From Malurus cyaneus samueli (lineage: Eukaryota > Chordata > Aves > Passeriformes > Maluridae), in contig CM019228.1 in assembly GCA_009741485.1 (NCBI GenBank), positions 11,160,191 through 11,224,190 of the forward strand: a DNA stretch of 64,000 nucleotides, written 5' to 3'. The first letter of the stretch is position 1. Each line of letters starts with the position of its first letter. Made by a program: the position numbers and the translations under genes. The notes under the pieces were generated by a model, which ran no database searches, was not told the DNA's origin, and saw nothing but the letters and a program-made list of their open reading frames with translations. Positions 1 to 23,200 of this stretch are shown here, one piece after another.

Positions 1-1889
1 CCCTTCCCTGTGGTCGTCCCATGAAAACACTTCATCAAAAAAACAGCTGTCATTTGAACAAGCCCTTTTGCTCCATTTCTGCTTCCCTCCAGGAAGAGGA
101 TCAGAGACCTATACAGGTGATAATTTTTTCTAAAAGAGACAGTGGTACTAAAGGCTAAGCAGTGTCAGACTCAACAAGTGCTTTGCCGAGTAGTGCTTTG
201 CTCACAACCTAATGCTACAGAGCTGGTGTTTCAGTCCCTGGAAAGGGTGTGTCTTTGAAGTCTGCAGATGGTCTCTTTTAAATTGCTTGAGACAGTGCTT
301 TGAAATGTGAAAGTTTGGTTATGCTTTTAGCTAGGGTACCTGATTAACCCAAGGAGTTGATTGCAGAGCAAGGAAGCTGCTCCTGGCTGTTCTCCAGTAG
401 TCCCAATGCTACACTGAGAAAGCTGGCTGAAGCTCCCATCTTTCTGGACTTGGACCCTGGCTGTCCTGTCTTGCCCCTGGTTGCTTTGAGGGACAGTTCC
501 TACAGCCTCTCTGAGCTTGAGAAGCAGAGGTGCTGCAGTCCTTGTGTGCCTGTATCTTGTTGTGAACGTGAGGATTAGTAATCACAAACTTCACAGCAAT
601 TAAAAAAACTGCACCACAGGTGCCAGTTTAAGGCTACAGCAGTTTCGCACTTATTTTAGTCAAATTCCCTGAAGAGGCTGCTGGCAGAAGTCCCTGGTCA
701 TATAACAAAGGGAGGCTGAAGTGTTCTCAAGAGACTTGGGAGTTTTTATGTCCATGAGCTGAAGTGTGTTCTACATGAGCTAAGATGCAGCAGCAAGCCC
801 AGGTTTTGTCTTACTTGCTCAAATAACCTTTCAACCTCTCTAATAAGAAGTAATGGATAGAATACCACTCTGGCACATAATATTAAACTAAATTGCAAGT
901 TCTCAGTTTCTGTGGACTAACATCTGGAAAAAGTTCCCTCCCACCCAGGAATCAGAACTGGCTGTGTTATTACTCAAGAATAAACATGATAAATTAAGGC
1001 CAGAAAGTGTTTTTTCACTGTGCTAGCAGGGTGGGTGGATCAGCAAGGATCATAAAACCTATGGCTTTATCATAAAGGCCTGAACATAACTGTCAGGCTG
1101 CCAGCAAAATCTGCCTTGCTTGCAACACTCATCAGTTCTGGCAGTGAATGGTAGGAACTCCATCAAAGAGATGGGGTGCCTCAACAGCAAGATAGATTCT
1201 AATTAGTTCTTAAGCAAGCTTGGATTTTTCTTTAAATCTCACTTCAATGGATTTTGGTTTTAAACTTCCCAGAGAAGGACAGGTTGTTTCTAGGGTTGCA
1301 AAATCCTGAGACTGCAGTGGTAAGGGTATTCAAGACACCCACTGTGCTTTGAGTGCTCTGTGCACTGCAACTGGCAGTGCTGTGTGGTGGCCAGAGTGAC
1401 CACAGCAAAGGCACTGGCTGTAGAGAAGCTGCAGAGAAGTGGCTGGAGCCTTTACCTGCTGTACCAGTTCAGAAACTGCTGTTTTCCAGATGCAGTCTTC
1501 ACAGAAAATGAGGTTCACCACACACCAGCCTGCCATCTGACAGAAATGACTGTTAAGTCTCTGATTTCAGTTCAGCTATTCTCCCTTGTTAAGTAAATCA
1601 GCTGAATACCTCCACAACTTCATTACAGACTGTGCCAAGTGTGGTAACTGACCAATCCTTTAGAGAATTATTTGCTGCTTCAAGTCTCTTTCTCACTTTC
1701 CTCTGCAGCAAAACGTTTTGGCTGATTTACCTGTTGAAGCACCCATGAACACAGAATGCACGAGTGTTCAGCACTATACCCAAAAGCATTAATATTAAGC
1801 CCTGGGACTGCTCAGTTACCAGAATAGCACAAAACATGGTGAGACTCACTGTTGATTCAAACTTACTGAACTCAACCTAAGTTGTCTGC
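1..1889. other. Intergenic, no exon recognised
   Basis: I found no open frame with splice context or family resemblance on either strand. In mammals the next gene after SMARCB1 is DERL3 in the convergent orientation, so 3' flank or UTR of such a gene could lie here. A plus-strand AATAAA at 979-984 would fit, but I see no DERL3-like coding sequence. Confidence 0.4.
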
Positions 1890-1895
1890 ATTCCT

Positions 1896-1901
1896 TTTAT
1901 T
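1896..1901 (-). terminator. SMARCB1: Candidate SMARCB1 poly(A) signal
   Basis: AATAAA on the minus strand, about 315 bases downstream of the SMARCB1 stop codon. It is the first canonical hexamer met after the stop, and would give a 3' UTR of roughly 330 bases. Confidence 0.55.
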
Positions 1902-2214
1902 TAAAAAGTTGTCCTAATAGTGCACATTGCACCTATACAAAAGAATCTTTACACTGTCCACACACAGGTATATAAGGGCTCCAACACCTGCCACCTCTAG
2001 GTCTCAGCTAGATGACACTGCTCATGCAGCGTTCTTAGTACGTGGCATTTGGGTGGAGGGGGTGGGGGCAGAAGTCAGCAGTACTGGGAACTCTTGGCAA
2101 GTGGAATGTGTGTCCCCTTCAGAGACAGAAAGACCCCTGCCAATCCTAGATCCATGTGGGGAGAGGAATAGGGATAAAGTCTGTAGGAAGAGCACCAGTG
2201 TCACAACAGGAAGG

Positions 2215-13034
<10,820 letters not shown>

Positions 13035-13195
13035 CGCGGCGGCGGGCAGGGCGCGGCGATAGCGCCCGGAGAGCGGAGCGCGGCCCTGAGGCGGCGGCGG
13101 CAGCGACAAGGGCGGCACCGCGGCCTAGTGCGGGCCCGCTCCGCGCATGCGGCGGGAGGAGCGGGGAAGGGGAGGAGGCACGGCACGGACGGCAC
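13035..13195 (-). promoter_or_regulatory. SMARCB1: SMARCB1 promoter and 5' UTR, CpG island
   Basis: CpG-rich DNA between the SMARCB1 start codon and the MMP11 poly(A) region. I see no TATA box. By position it must hold the SMARCB1 transcription start; the exact start site cannot be read from sequence. Confidence 0.6.
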
Positions 13196-13215
13196 GATGT
13201 AGAAAAGAGGCGGAT

Positions 13216-13221
13216 TTTATT
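13216..13221 (-). terminator. MMP11: MMP11 poly(A) signal
   Basis: AATAAA on the minus strand, about 920 bases past the MMP11 stop codon. It implies a 3' UTR of roughly 0.94 kb (13.2-14.14 kb) ending very close to the start of SMARCB1 on the same strand. Confidence 0.65.
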
Positions 13222-14139
13222 GTCGCGGGGCGGTACATAAATACAGACAGAGCCCCGCCCGCTGTGCGCTGCGCCGACGGGACACGGCGGCATGCCCGCT
13301 CGCCCGTCGTGTCTCCAGCTGGGCACCCGGCTTGGGTTGGAAGGTGAAAAGGGAACAGATTGTTCGCAGCCCGGTGGTGTTCGGTGTAAGGCTGGGCAGA
13401 CACGAGGGGTGTGCGGTGGCAGCCCGAGCCGGGAACGGCGGTACGAGAACGATCAGGGCATGTGAGCATCCCGGGATGAGCGCGGGGCAGTGTCCAGCAC
13501 TGCCACCCAGCACCGTGCAGGGAGGAAGGGACGGGGCCCCTTGTCTATATACAAATCGGTACAAAATCCTATCGCATACTAGTGTTACAACATCAAACCG
13601 GGAGTAGGGCTGCGGCACGGCCCTGGCAGTCACGGCGGCTGCCCCGGTGCAGTGACTCTGGCAGCAGCCGCACGTCGCAGTCCTTCTCTGCAGAAAGGGT
13701 CCGTGTCCTTCAATGCCCCTGGCTGGGGCTGGGGGAGCCTTCCTCCTTGGCCAGCACCTGCAGCAGCAAAGGGCTGGCATTGTGAGTTACGTAAACATAG
13801 GAAATGCCATTGGGTCAGTTCTACAGCATGGGGTTCAGATTAATTATGAGAGCATGATCCCATTCTAGTCTGGCCTGATGGCTTCGGGGATACTATTGGT
13901 AGAAGAGTGTGGCCACCCTTGCCTGCAAAGAGCATGGCACCTGGTTTTACATTGATAGCAACTGAATCTGGGGCTGCTGGAACTGGAGAGGAGCAACCTT
14001 TGTCCCTTGTGACAGACACCTGTTGTGTCAGATGCTGAGCCTGGAAGGAAGCCAGGAATGGCAGAGAGCCCCCTCTTTGTGGCTGCTGGAGGTAAGGGTG
14101 ATGAAAGGGGAGTGTGGAGCACACAGGCATTCATTCCCC

Positions 14140-14273
14140 TCATCTGAAGGAGTTGGAGGAGGGTGTACAGCTGAAGAAGTCCTGGCTGATCTGGCGTGGG
14201 TAGCCCTCCAGCACTTTCACCTGGACCGGATCAAACTTCCAGTAATCTCGGCCTCTTAGGAAATAGGCAAAAC
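14140..14273 (-). CDS. MMP11: MMP11 exon 8 (last coding)
   Basis: Codes [20 protein letters not shown] through [13 protein letters not shown] and TGA. It supplies the last hemopexin blade and the closing Cys. Confidence 0.95.
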
Positions 14274-17200
14274 CTGTGGGTGAGAAAAGAGGGGTTAAAA
14301 AAGACAACTCGTGGCTCAGAGCTCTTTTCTGGCATTTTGTTCAGCTGTCACTGCAATATATGCAGTACTAAAAAATGCAGGAAGAGGTAGGAGATTTTAC
14401 TTGAACCCAGGCTTGTGGCATTCACTTTTCTTGCACAATGTTTTAGTTTTGATTAAAAGTCTCGTTTTACTTTTTGGACAGTAAACAGGATGGGTTTTAT
14501 TTTATTTTCATGGTAGGTTTAAATATGCTGTACCCTTGTAGTGAGCCAGCCCCGTGAGAGCAGAGGATGTCTGGGACAGGGACAGGGAACTTGTGAAGAC
14601 CTGCTGCAGAGTCTGTTACTGTGGGCAAGCTGCCCTGGAATTTAGGTTCTGGAAGCAGTGGGGAGTTGTTTAACTGCATCCTTTGAGAGGAAAGAGGCAC
14701 TCAGCACACCTGTCATCCCAAGCTTCCTGGCTGTCCCCAGTGTTTCTGTGGTGCTGCCATACTGTGTTCAGCATGGGGCACACTGGGGAGGGCTGCTCAA
14801 TACCAAAAGCAGCCTGTTCATTGTTCAGCAGTCTGGGCTGAAGTGTGGGCACTGTTTCTGTTGTCTTCTTATCACTTTCTTTGGCAGGAGCAGTAACAGG
14901 TGGGTAGGACTTTGTGACCATTCCTTGGTCAGATGTTTGACTTCTCTCTATCATACATTACATATCAATTGCTGCCATCAATGATGATGAAACTTCTTAC
15001 TGCCATGGGCAAAGCCTCTTTTCCCACCCACTGGAGGGAACTGCCCCTTTACACTGTGTGGTGTGTGTTATGGCTGGGAACTGTCCACTACTACCACATG
15101 TCTAAATCTCCCCGGCTCTTCCAGCTGGACAGTGGTGTCAGATGGAGCACCCCCCTTAGAGCAGAATGTGATCCTGCTGCACTGACCAAACTCATCCTGA
15201 AAAGCAGCGTCGATCTCCGCTGGGACCCCGCGCCAGTCGGCCATAGCCCGGGGGTAGATGTTGTCCACCTGGCGCCTGTGAGGGTTGAAGCGCCAGTAGT
15301 TGCCTCCACTGAAGATGTAGATCTTGTTCTTCTCAGCCCCCCACACCAGAGCTGCCTGCACAGGGGATGCAGGGAGGCCCAGCTCCACGATTGGGGTGGG
15401 ACCAGATACCCGTCTCTCGCCATCATAAATCCAGTATTGAGAATCTATCGAGGAGACAGAAAAGGGAGACAAGGTGTCAAAAACTCTTTGGTGTCTGATA
15501 ATTCGGCAGTGAACACTGCCACTGGAGCTGGTGCCTTGGCTAAAACCCACCAGCATAATGGACACTGCTACTGTTGTTTGACCAAACTGCTGTCAATGCC
15601 TTGACATCCCACCTCAGCCCAGTCTGCTGGGTGTTGGTGGGGGACAGGGAGGTCCATTTCAGCAGCATTTTTCTCTATTTGTGAAAATTATAAAAGACTT
15701 GGCTGGAGGGACCAGCCTCTACCCTGCAACCTCAGCACTTGGAAAATGTGGGCATGCACAGGCACAAAGGGGGCATGTGGCTGGAAAGGAGTGAGCTGCA
15801 GAAAGCAGGAAGAAATTTGCCAAATTGATCTAGAGACTGGAAGCACAGTTTCAGATTAGATTAAAATGGGAATCTCTGTAATTAGCCGACGGCACGCAAT
15901 ACTTTCCCCTTATCTCATTTTAACTCACGGTAGGATCCTGCCAATTTTAGCACTGTAAGTCCTTGTGTGCAGCTCAGGTGCTAAGTAATGTGATTATGCA
16001 GGAGTTGTGCCTGCAGAGCAACCAGTGTGATTTTGGTACTTGGTCTCATGGAGAGCAGACGGGGTGTGCACATCCACAATGCATCCCTGGTAATAAAGTT
16101 ACACTTGGAAAGGGTATTAAAGAAAATGGTGGAGCTGGGGTTTGTTGTTGGCCTTGAACTCCAGAGATGGCCAGGAGGAGGCTTCATTTTTAATCTCTGT
16201 GGTTGCTGGAGGTTGCCTGGCTCTTCACCCAGGCTCCCTGTACGCTCATAAAGTCAGAGGGACTATGGAAATTCCACATCCAAGTCTCTGAGGAGCAGAG
16301 AAAGTGCCGTCTATCTCCTGAGCAGGGCCCTGGGGGCACAGGCGTGGGTGTTTCACAGCCAGGGAAGCTGCTGGGGCTTACTTCTGGCACAGTGTTTCCC
16401 ATGACAGCTGAGGAGATGGAGCAAATGTTTCCTTCTTTCTCCTCTGCCAGCAGCATTGCCAGAGCAGAGGCTCATTACAAATGTTTGTCTTCCTGGGAAG
16501 GAGAATGAGATATTGTGGCTGCATTTAAAATGAAAGTGACCCCTTGTTCTCTTTTCCCTCCTCAATACCTGATAAAAAGATAAGGAAACAAATAACAAGG
16601 ATCACTGGATTCCTGAGGATTTCCAGATTTATTGTCCCAGGAACCTGCTTGGTCCTGACTACCTCTAAGTAATCGATTTGCATTTCTGAGCCATCTGATC
16701 ACAGTCCAGCTCTTACCTTGGAAAAACCAGATATTGCCCAGCGGGTCCTCAAAGGTGGCATCGACAGAGCTGGGGATCCCCTGCCAGTGGCGAGAGGCCA
16801 GAGCTGGGTAGCCATCCTGCAGCTTTCCAGCTCGGAGCCGCCACACGTAGCGGGACTTGAAGAAGAACAGCTCCCCACGGATGGTGGATGCGGCGTCAAA
16901 AGTGGTGTCACAGGCGTCGGGCTGCACAGCCTGCCAAAGCACGGGGGTCACGGCTTGGAGCCCTGGAGGCCACTGGCCCAGCTGGGTTCAGCCCAGGGGA
17001 ATGGCCTAGTTTGGGTTGGGTGTGTGCTTCCCCTCTCTGCACATGCCATGCCAGCCGTGGGCTCTGGGCCTGGGCTAAGCAGCGTGGGTGGAAGAGGCAG
17101 ACACCAAGCCAGCCTGCTGCCAGCTCCTGCTCAGGGCAGCCCCAAACCGCAGCGTAGGGGAGAGCACAGACAAGCCATTCGCTCACCTCCACATTGGTGA

Positions 17201-20200
17201 TCTCATTTGTTTCAAGGTCTGCCTGGGCCAGTGGTGCTGGCTGAGTTGGGGTGGGGTCAGGATCCAGTGAGGGTTTCCCATAGAGGTATTGGATGCCTTG
17301 CTTGTCATCCTCGCTCAGGCTTAGTGGATAGCGGAAGATGTAGAAAGGAGACATCAGTGACTTGGAGACAGCCGTGTGCTGCAGGCCCAGGACATGGCCA
17401 AATTCATGAGCAGCCACTTGCAGAAGATCAGTGCCTGCAGAGAGAGAAGATAAAAGATACTTCTGTCTGCTCATGTGCTTTTGCCTCCTGGGCTTGTTTC
17501 TACCACATACCAGACACTGACACTGCACTGGCATGTGTTGTAGGAGTCCAACAAGAGGAGAGAGAAATCTACCTCCACTACCATGCTCACAGGTTGTTTC
17601 CAGATTTTTCCAGTGTAGCTCCAAAACGTGTTGGTGGGTTTTTTTTTTTTAAGGAGTCAAAGGGCAGAATTAAGGGATCCATTGGTTCTGGTGCACTCTG
17701 AATCAATTCACACACTTGGGTATTAGCCTGGGCATGTTGGTAATTTGCAATTCTGTTTCAGAGGCTCCTGCCATCCTATCAGCTTCCAGGAAGAAAAGGG
17801 TTTTTCATGCACTTTTGGAAAGGAGAAATTTGCACAGAGAAGGCAGTCTAGACCAGAGGAGATGGTGGGATGGTAAGGCTGGTGTTTGTCTGCCCAGCCT
17901 TGCAGCAGTTGCTGGCCAGAGCTGAAGTTTAGCATGTCCCAGTTAGATCCCATCCCCTGTGGAAGATACCGGTGTGGGTGAGAGAACTCTCTGGGATTAA
18001 CACTTGCCAATGGCTGTTGTCACACAGACAGCAGAGGGAGCTCATTTATTGCTTGTCTGGGGACTGTGTCAAGAAGGTGTCATTTAGAAATAAATCCATA
18101 AAAAATGATCCAGTGTCAAGGCCTGAGACTTCCTCACCAGACTTAAACAGATTTATGGGAGATCATGTTTGAGGAATACATGACCTTGGAGCATCTACAA
18201 AAGAAGAGGGGGATAAGTGAATTTCAGTACACAAAAATATATTGTTTGGCACATTTTGTTTAGCATCCAAAAGGTCCTTTTTAAAGCAGATAAATTTCAC
18301 TGTGAGTGAAGGCCGTTTGTTGACAAGTCCCAGCATATTCATTCCCTTGCCTTCAGCCAGAAATGCTCCAAACTGCAGCCCAAGTGATGAGATGTGAGTC
18401 AGCCAGCCTTGCTGCTCCAAGCAGGATTTCCCTGCTGGCTCCAGGGGAGCAGGTCACTTCTCAGCACCAGGACCGGATGGGACAGCGGGGATAGGGCAGG
18501 GAGGAACGCCTGGGAAGGGTGGAGGGGAAGGTGAGCCCCTGCCTTCTTCCACTGGCCAGCTTTATGAGGAAGTAACAAATTTGCACAGCACTGACCTGAT
18601 TAAATCAACATATCTGTGTCAGCTGAGAGAGTGGGATTTCTATGCCAGTGATTTATTACAAACTTTCAGACACTTCTGTTTAGCTTGGCAGGCTCCTCAC
18701 TTGATGCTTTCCAGTGTTGGGAGATCAGCTGTGCTGTCAGATTCTCCAGGGGAGGTGCACAACAGCACGCCTGAAGGAGCTGTGCTGGGCAGTGTCCCTG
18801 TGTCCCTCATGGATGGTCCTCCATGTGGGGTCCTGCTTCCTGCACGGCTCTGGGATGACCCCAGGGCATGCCTTAGCCCTCCTCACACTGAGAGCTGAGT
18901 CAAGGATTTATCCGTGTTTATATCATAAAGCTCTTTTCAGCATATTAAATGGCAATTAGCTCCAAAGAGCTTTTACAACATTTATTTATGGATGATGGGT
19001 GTGGAGGGAATGCCATGGAACAGGGCTGGATTTTGATGGGAGCTAGTGTCCATTTTCAGTTCCTGGTTTGCCCCCAACACTGTTTTATGGGAGAATGTAG
19101 GAAATTCTTCAAAAACACAGGCAACTCCAACAGAGGGTGAAAACCAACAGATCCCACCCCTCCCCCAGCAGCAGAAACACTTCTGCAAGGAGGTTCTGCA
19201 CTCTGGTTCTTATTTTGGGTCAGCATGAGCAGGGTTGGAGACACAGCAGTGCTGTGCCCGACGCAGTCAAGCTGGCCTACAGCTGACACTAAATTTGAGG
19301 GAGCCCATTGACATGGCCAGAATTTTTGGGAAACCCCAGAGAGGTAGGGGGTTAACTTAGACTTTGTGGTTATTTCTTTGTCCCTGTAGATAAAGTGGGA
19401 AGGAGGAGGAAGAGCTGACCTGGGTTAATTTTGGTGAGTCTTCCAGAAACTGATGCTCTGGGCATTGATCCAGCTGGTCCCAGGCGGTACTGCAGTATCT
19501 CATGAGATACTGTGACACCAGACCCCGAGTGCCCAAGCAAAGAGCTACCAGCTAAGGTCTATTATTAGCAAAAATTTAAAAGAGAGTCTTGACTGGATGT
19601 GGTGTTGTTTATGGTCAGAGCATTCCCAGGCCACGGGGACAGAGCTGGAGCCTGGGTGGTTTCCCTTTATGGACTTGTTTGAGGGCAGATGGTGAACGAT
19701 GTAAGCAGGGACTGGGACTGTTCTTTGGAGGACAGCTGTGCCACACAATGCTCGAGCCTCAGTTTTCCTTCATCCTTTCCCTGTTTCATTTCTAAGGACT
19801 GCTGCCAATGCAGGGTGCAACCCCCAAGTGTCAGGGCACATGGCTGGGCAGAGGAGCTGTCTGTCTTGCTCACCCCACAGAGGAGGAGCCCATGGGGAAG
19901 TCAGGTCCTGCTGCTGGACACGGGCTCTGCTGTGGCTGAAAGATGAGAAGACCTGAATACTAACAGTAGGCTTCTAAGTGGTGGGGGATGACAATACAGC
20001 ATAAAAATAGGTGTTGCCTCACAGTTTTACAGGATCCCTGTTCACACCACAGGGGAATCCTTTCCAAACTCATTGACAAGCATCCTGGAGCATCCACAGC
20101 TCCCCTTGAAACGGTACCGTACCCAGGTTGTTCCCAATCGTCCAGGTCTCGTCATAGTCAAAATGAACGTCTCCCTCCCGGTGTGTTTTAGGGAAGAACG

Positions 20201-23200
20201 CGTGTGCCAGGATCCCTCCAGGCCCATCAAAAGGCAAGTTGTCTCCATGCCAGTACCTGGAGGGAAGACACATTGCACCTCAGACAAAGGGCCATGGACT
20301 TCCAGCATCGTATGGCCAGAAGTGGGTGCCACTGAGAGGGGAGAGCAGCTCTCATTCCCATCCTAAGTTCATCCTACCAGTCCAGATCAACTGCTCGGAG
20401 CTATTCTGATTGCCACAAAATCAAGTTCTGCATCAGAGCCCTGAGGAAGCAGCTTGGTCACACCACACACTGAGGAAGCAGGGCTCAGTCACACCAAGCC
20501 CTGAGGAGTTTGTATGTTTTCTCAGGAATGTTTCCCTCCTCCCCCTGTTCAGCTTCTAACCCAGAGCTGACCATGGAGCCTAAAGAATTAAGGAGGTGAC
20601 TGCTTAAGCCAAGATTAAGTTGATATTACTGAGTGCTGGGGGGCTGCGGAGGGGCAGCTGGCAGTGAACCCAGCCAAACTCTCAGAGCCAAGCTGCTGAT
20701 GAGTAATGAAGGGAACCCAGGAGAGATGTGGCCACTTGAGAGAGCCAAGGGAGGCGCAGGCAAGTACACAGCATGCAAATCACATCACTGCTTGGACAGT
20801 CTCCACTGCCTTCATTAGTTCTGTGCAAACATGCAGCTCAGGGAAGTCTTTGCCCCAGTGCGTATTTTGCCAAAAAGGAATTTCAGGCCAGGAGCCAAGA
20901 TTCACTTAACCAAGAAACTATATTTGTCTTGGGGCAGACAGTTACGTCGTTCACTCAAGGGACAGGATGGGGGACCTGAAGATGGAAAGTCAAAACAAAC
21001 GCTTAAGAAAACAGCTTGTGGGCAGAGAAACGTAAATGTACCAGGAAAATTAATGAATGATCAGTAACGGTGCTGTGCACAGCCAGTGTGGAACAGCTGC
21101 ACTTACACCAAGCAGCCCACAACTGACGAATAAACAACAAACCCAAAAAGATCCCGGTATCTGAAAGCAGAAAATTGAAATGCCTAAGTTGTGTGTTGGC
21201 AGGTCTCTGCTCTGGTTACAGCACTGCTCCTCTGGCTGGGATGATGGGCCTGCCCGCCGTGCTCACCTTGTGAAATCGATGACAATGTCAGCCCGTCCCT
21301 CCTGCACCTCCGTAAAGGTCAGCGGGGTCACATCACTCCAGACTTTCAAAGCTTCCTCAATGGTCCTTCTCACTTTAGCTTTTACAAGTTGCCATGGGAA
21401 TCTGATAATTCTGGAAGGCAAGAGACACTGGATGAAGAGAGCATCAGCTGCTGTCCCATGGGCAGGGCTGTCACAAAGATAGTGGTGCTACAATCAGCAT
21501 CATGAGGGCTGCCACTCTCAGCACCAGAACATCTCCAATCCACATGCACTGCTCCAGCACCCTCTACCAATCAACACATCCAGCAGATAAATCCCATCAG
21601 TGTTGAAAACCCCTGGCTGGTGGGCCAGAGATGAGTCCCCTGGAGAGTTTTGCCAATTCTGTGTTGTTCTGAAGTGCCACAGCACCCCCTGGGTCTGCCC
21701 TCTGTAAAGCCACCACCACAAAGATTCCTGGGAGTGGTGTGATGTGATTTCTTCTCAACCTCTGTAATTTTTGCCCCTGGAAGCTTGGCATTACTTAGCA
21801 ATTGCTCACACTTCCTCCAATAACAAGAGCAGACTGAAAGGCCTGCCACAGTGGGAAATTTCTTTCCCTCCCATTAACAGTTTTGCTGTATGCAAGTCTC
21901 TGCTGTGTTTCTTCTTTAATGCTATTGACCAAAATAAAAAAAAAAAAAAGGAGTCTTTCTGTAATCTACAGCCTCCCAATGGTACGAGGAACTCTCTCCT
22001 GTATTGGATTAAGCAAAAGATGATTTATATGCTGTCAAGGTCCATATGACTGTGCTCACTTCTCCCCTCATACGCCTGAGGGCAGAGGGGAGGCAGCACA
22101 ACCCTCCGCCAGCCTGTTGAGTACATTCACAACTGAGAATGTGTGGGGTGATTTGGGCAAAACTTTACATTGAAGTTGTGTTTATGGGACCATCAATAAC
22201 AGCTGAATAAAAAGATCTTTTTAAAATAAACTGTGAGGTGAGCCCCCCTGCAGGGTGGCTGTGGGGGCAAAGGCACAGCAGCGGAGGGCTGCTGGTGGAG
22301 GCTGAGCTCAGAGGGGTGAGAGAGGTGACCGTGTGTGCCCAGGGGTGTTGGTGCAGGCCTGACCGAGAGCTGATGCAATGGCTGTGCACAATGTGAGCCC
22401 CAGGGTGGGTGGGCAGCTGTGTTTGTGGAGCCTGTGCCTGAGGGGATGTGCAGGAGGGGATGTGGAGGTGCTGGGGATGAGCCTGCTGTGGTTCAGCACG
22501 TGTCTCCCCTGGCCCTGCCTGCCCTCCAGCTTCCATGGTCACACCACAGCGTGCTGAGACCCAGGGAACATCACACTGAGGGGACTGGGGAGGGAGAAGC
22601 AAACCAGTCTGACTTCAGGCCTCTCTTACTTGTAGGTGAGATTGGTCTTGTCCCAGCGCCCACCGGAGAGGACAAACCGCTTCTGGCGGTTGCGCCCGTT
22701 CTGGCTGTCGCTCAGCACCGGCAGGTCGGGCACGCCGCAGCGCGGGGGGTTCCAGCGAGCCACCGGGCCAGCTGCAGCCACAGGGAAACCCTTGGCAGGC
22801 ACACCGGTGCCCACAGCGTTCACCAAGGCAGACAGCCAAGGAGCCTGCTCCTTCCAGGTCTGATGCTTTCGAGACATGTCCTGAAAGGCAAAAGCAAACC
22901 CATGACTTCAGTGGCTGGGAGGACACTTCCTGATGCAGAGTGGTGGACAACTGCAATGAGTTCCACCTCTGCCCAGGGCTGTTTCCCCCATGCTGTGTAC
23001 CCTGGGCTCTGCTGCCCCAAGGCTGGATCACACCTGGGAGACACTGTGTCATGCCACGGCACCCCCTAAGCACCGGGCTATTTTTGGTCCACATTTCCTT
23101 GGCAGCTGGCCGGCAGGAAATACTTTTGCCTGCTGTGGATGAGAACCAGACCCTTCAAGTATAAAACAAATCACTAGGGAATAAATTCTCCCCCTTTGCC

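Noticed and set aside
1..1889. DERL3 expected next to SMARCB1 by mammalian synteny
   Set aside because: I looked for derlin-like coding sequence on both strands and found none; if present it starts outside the window.
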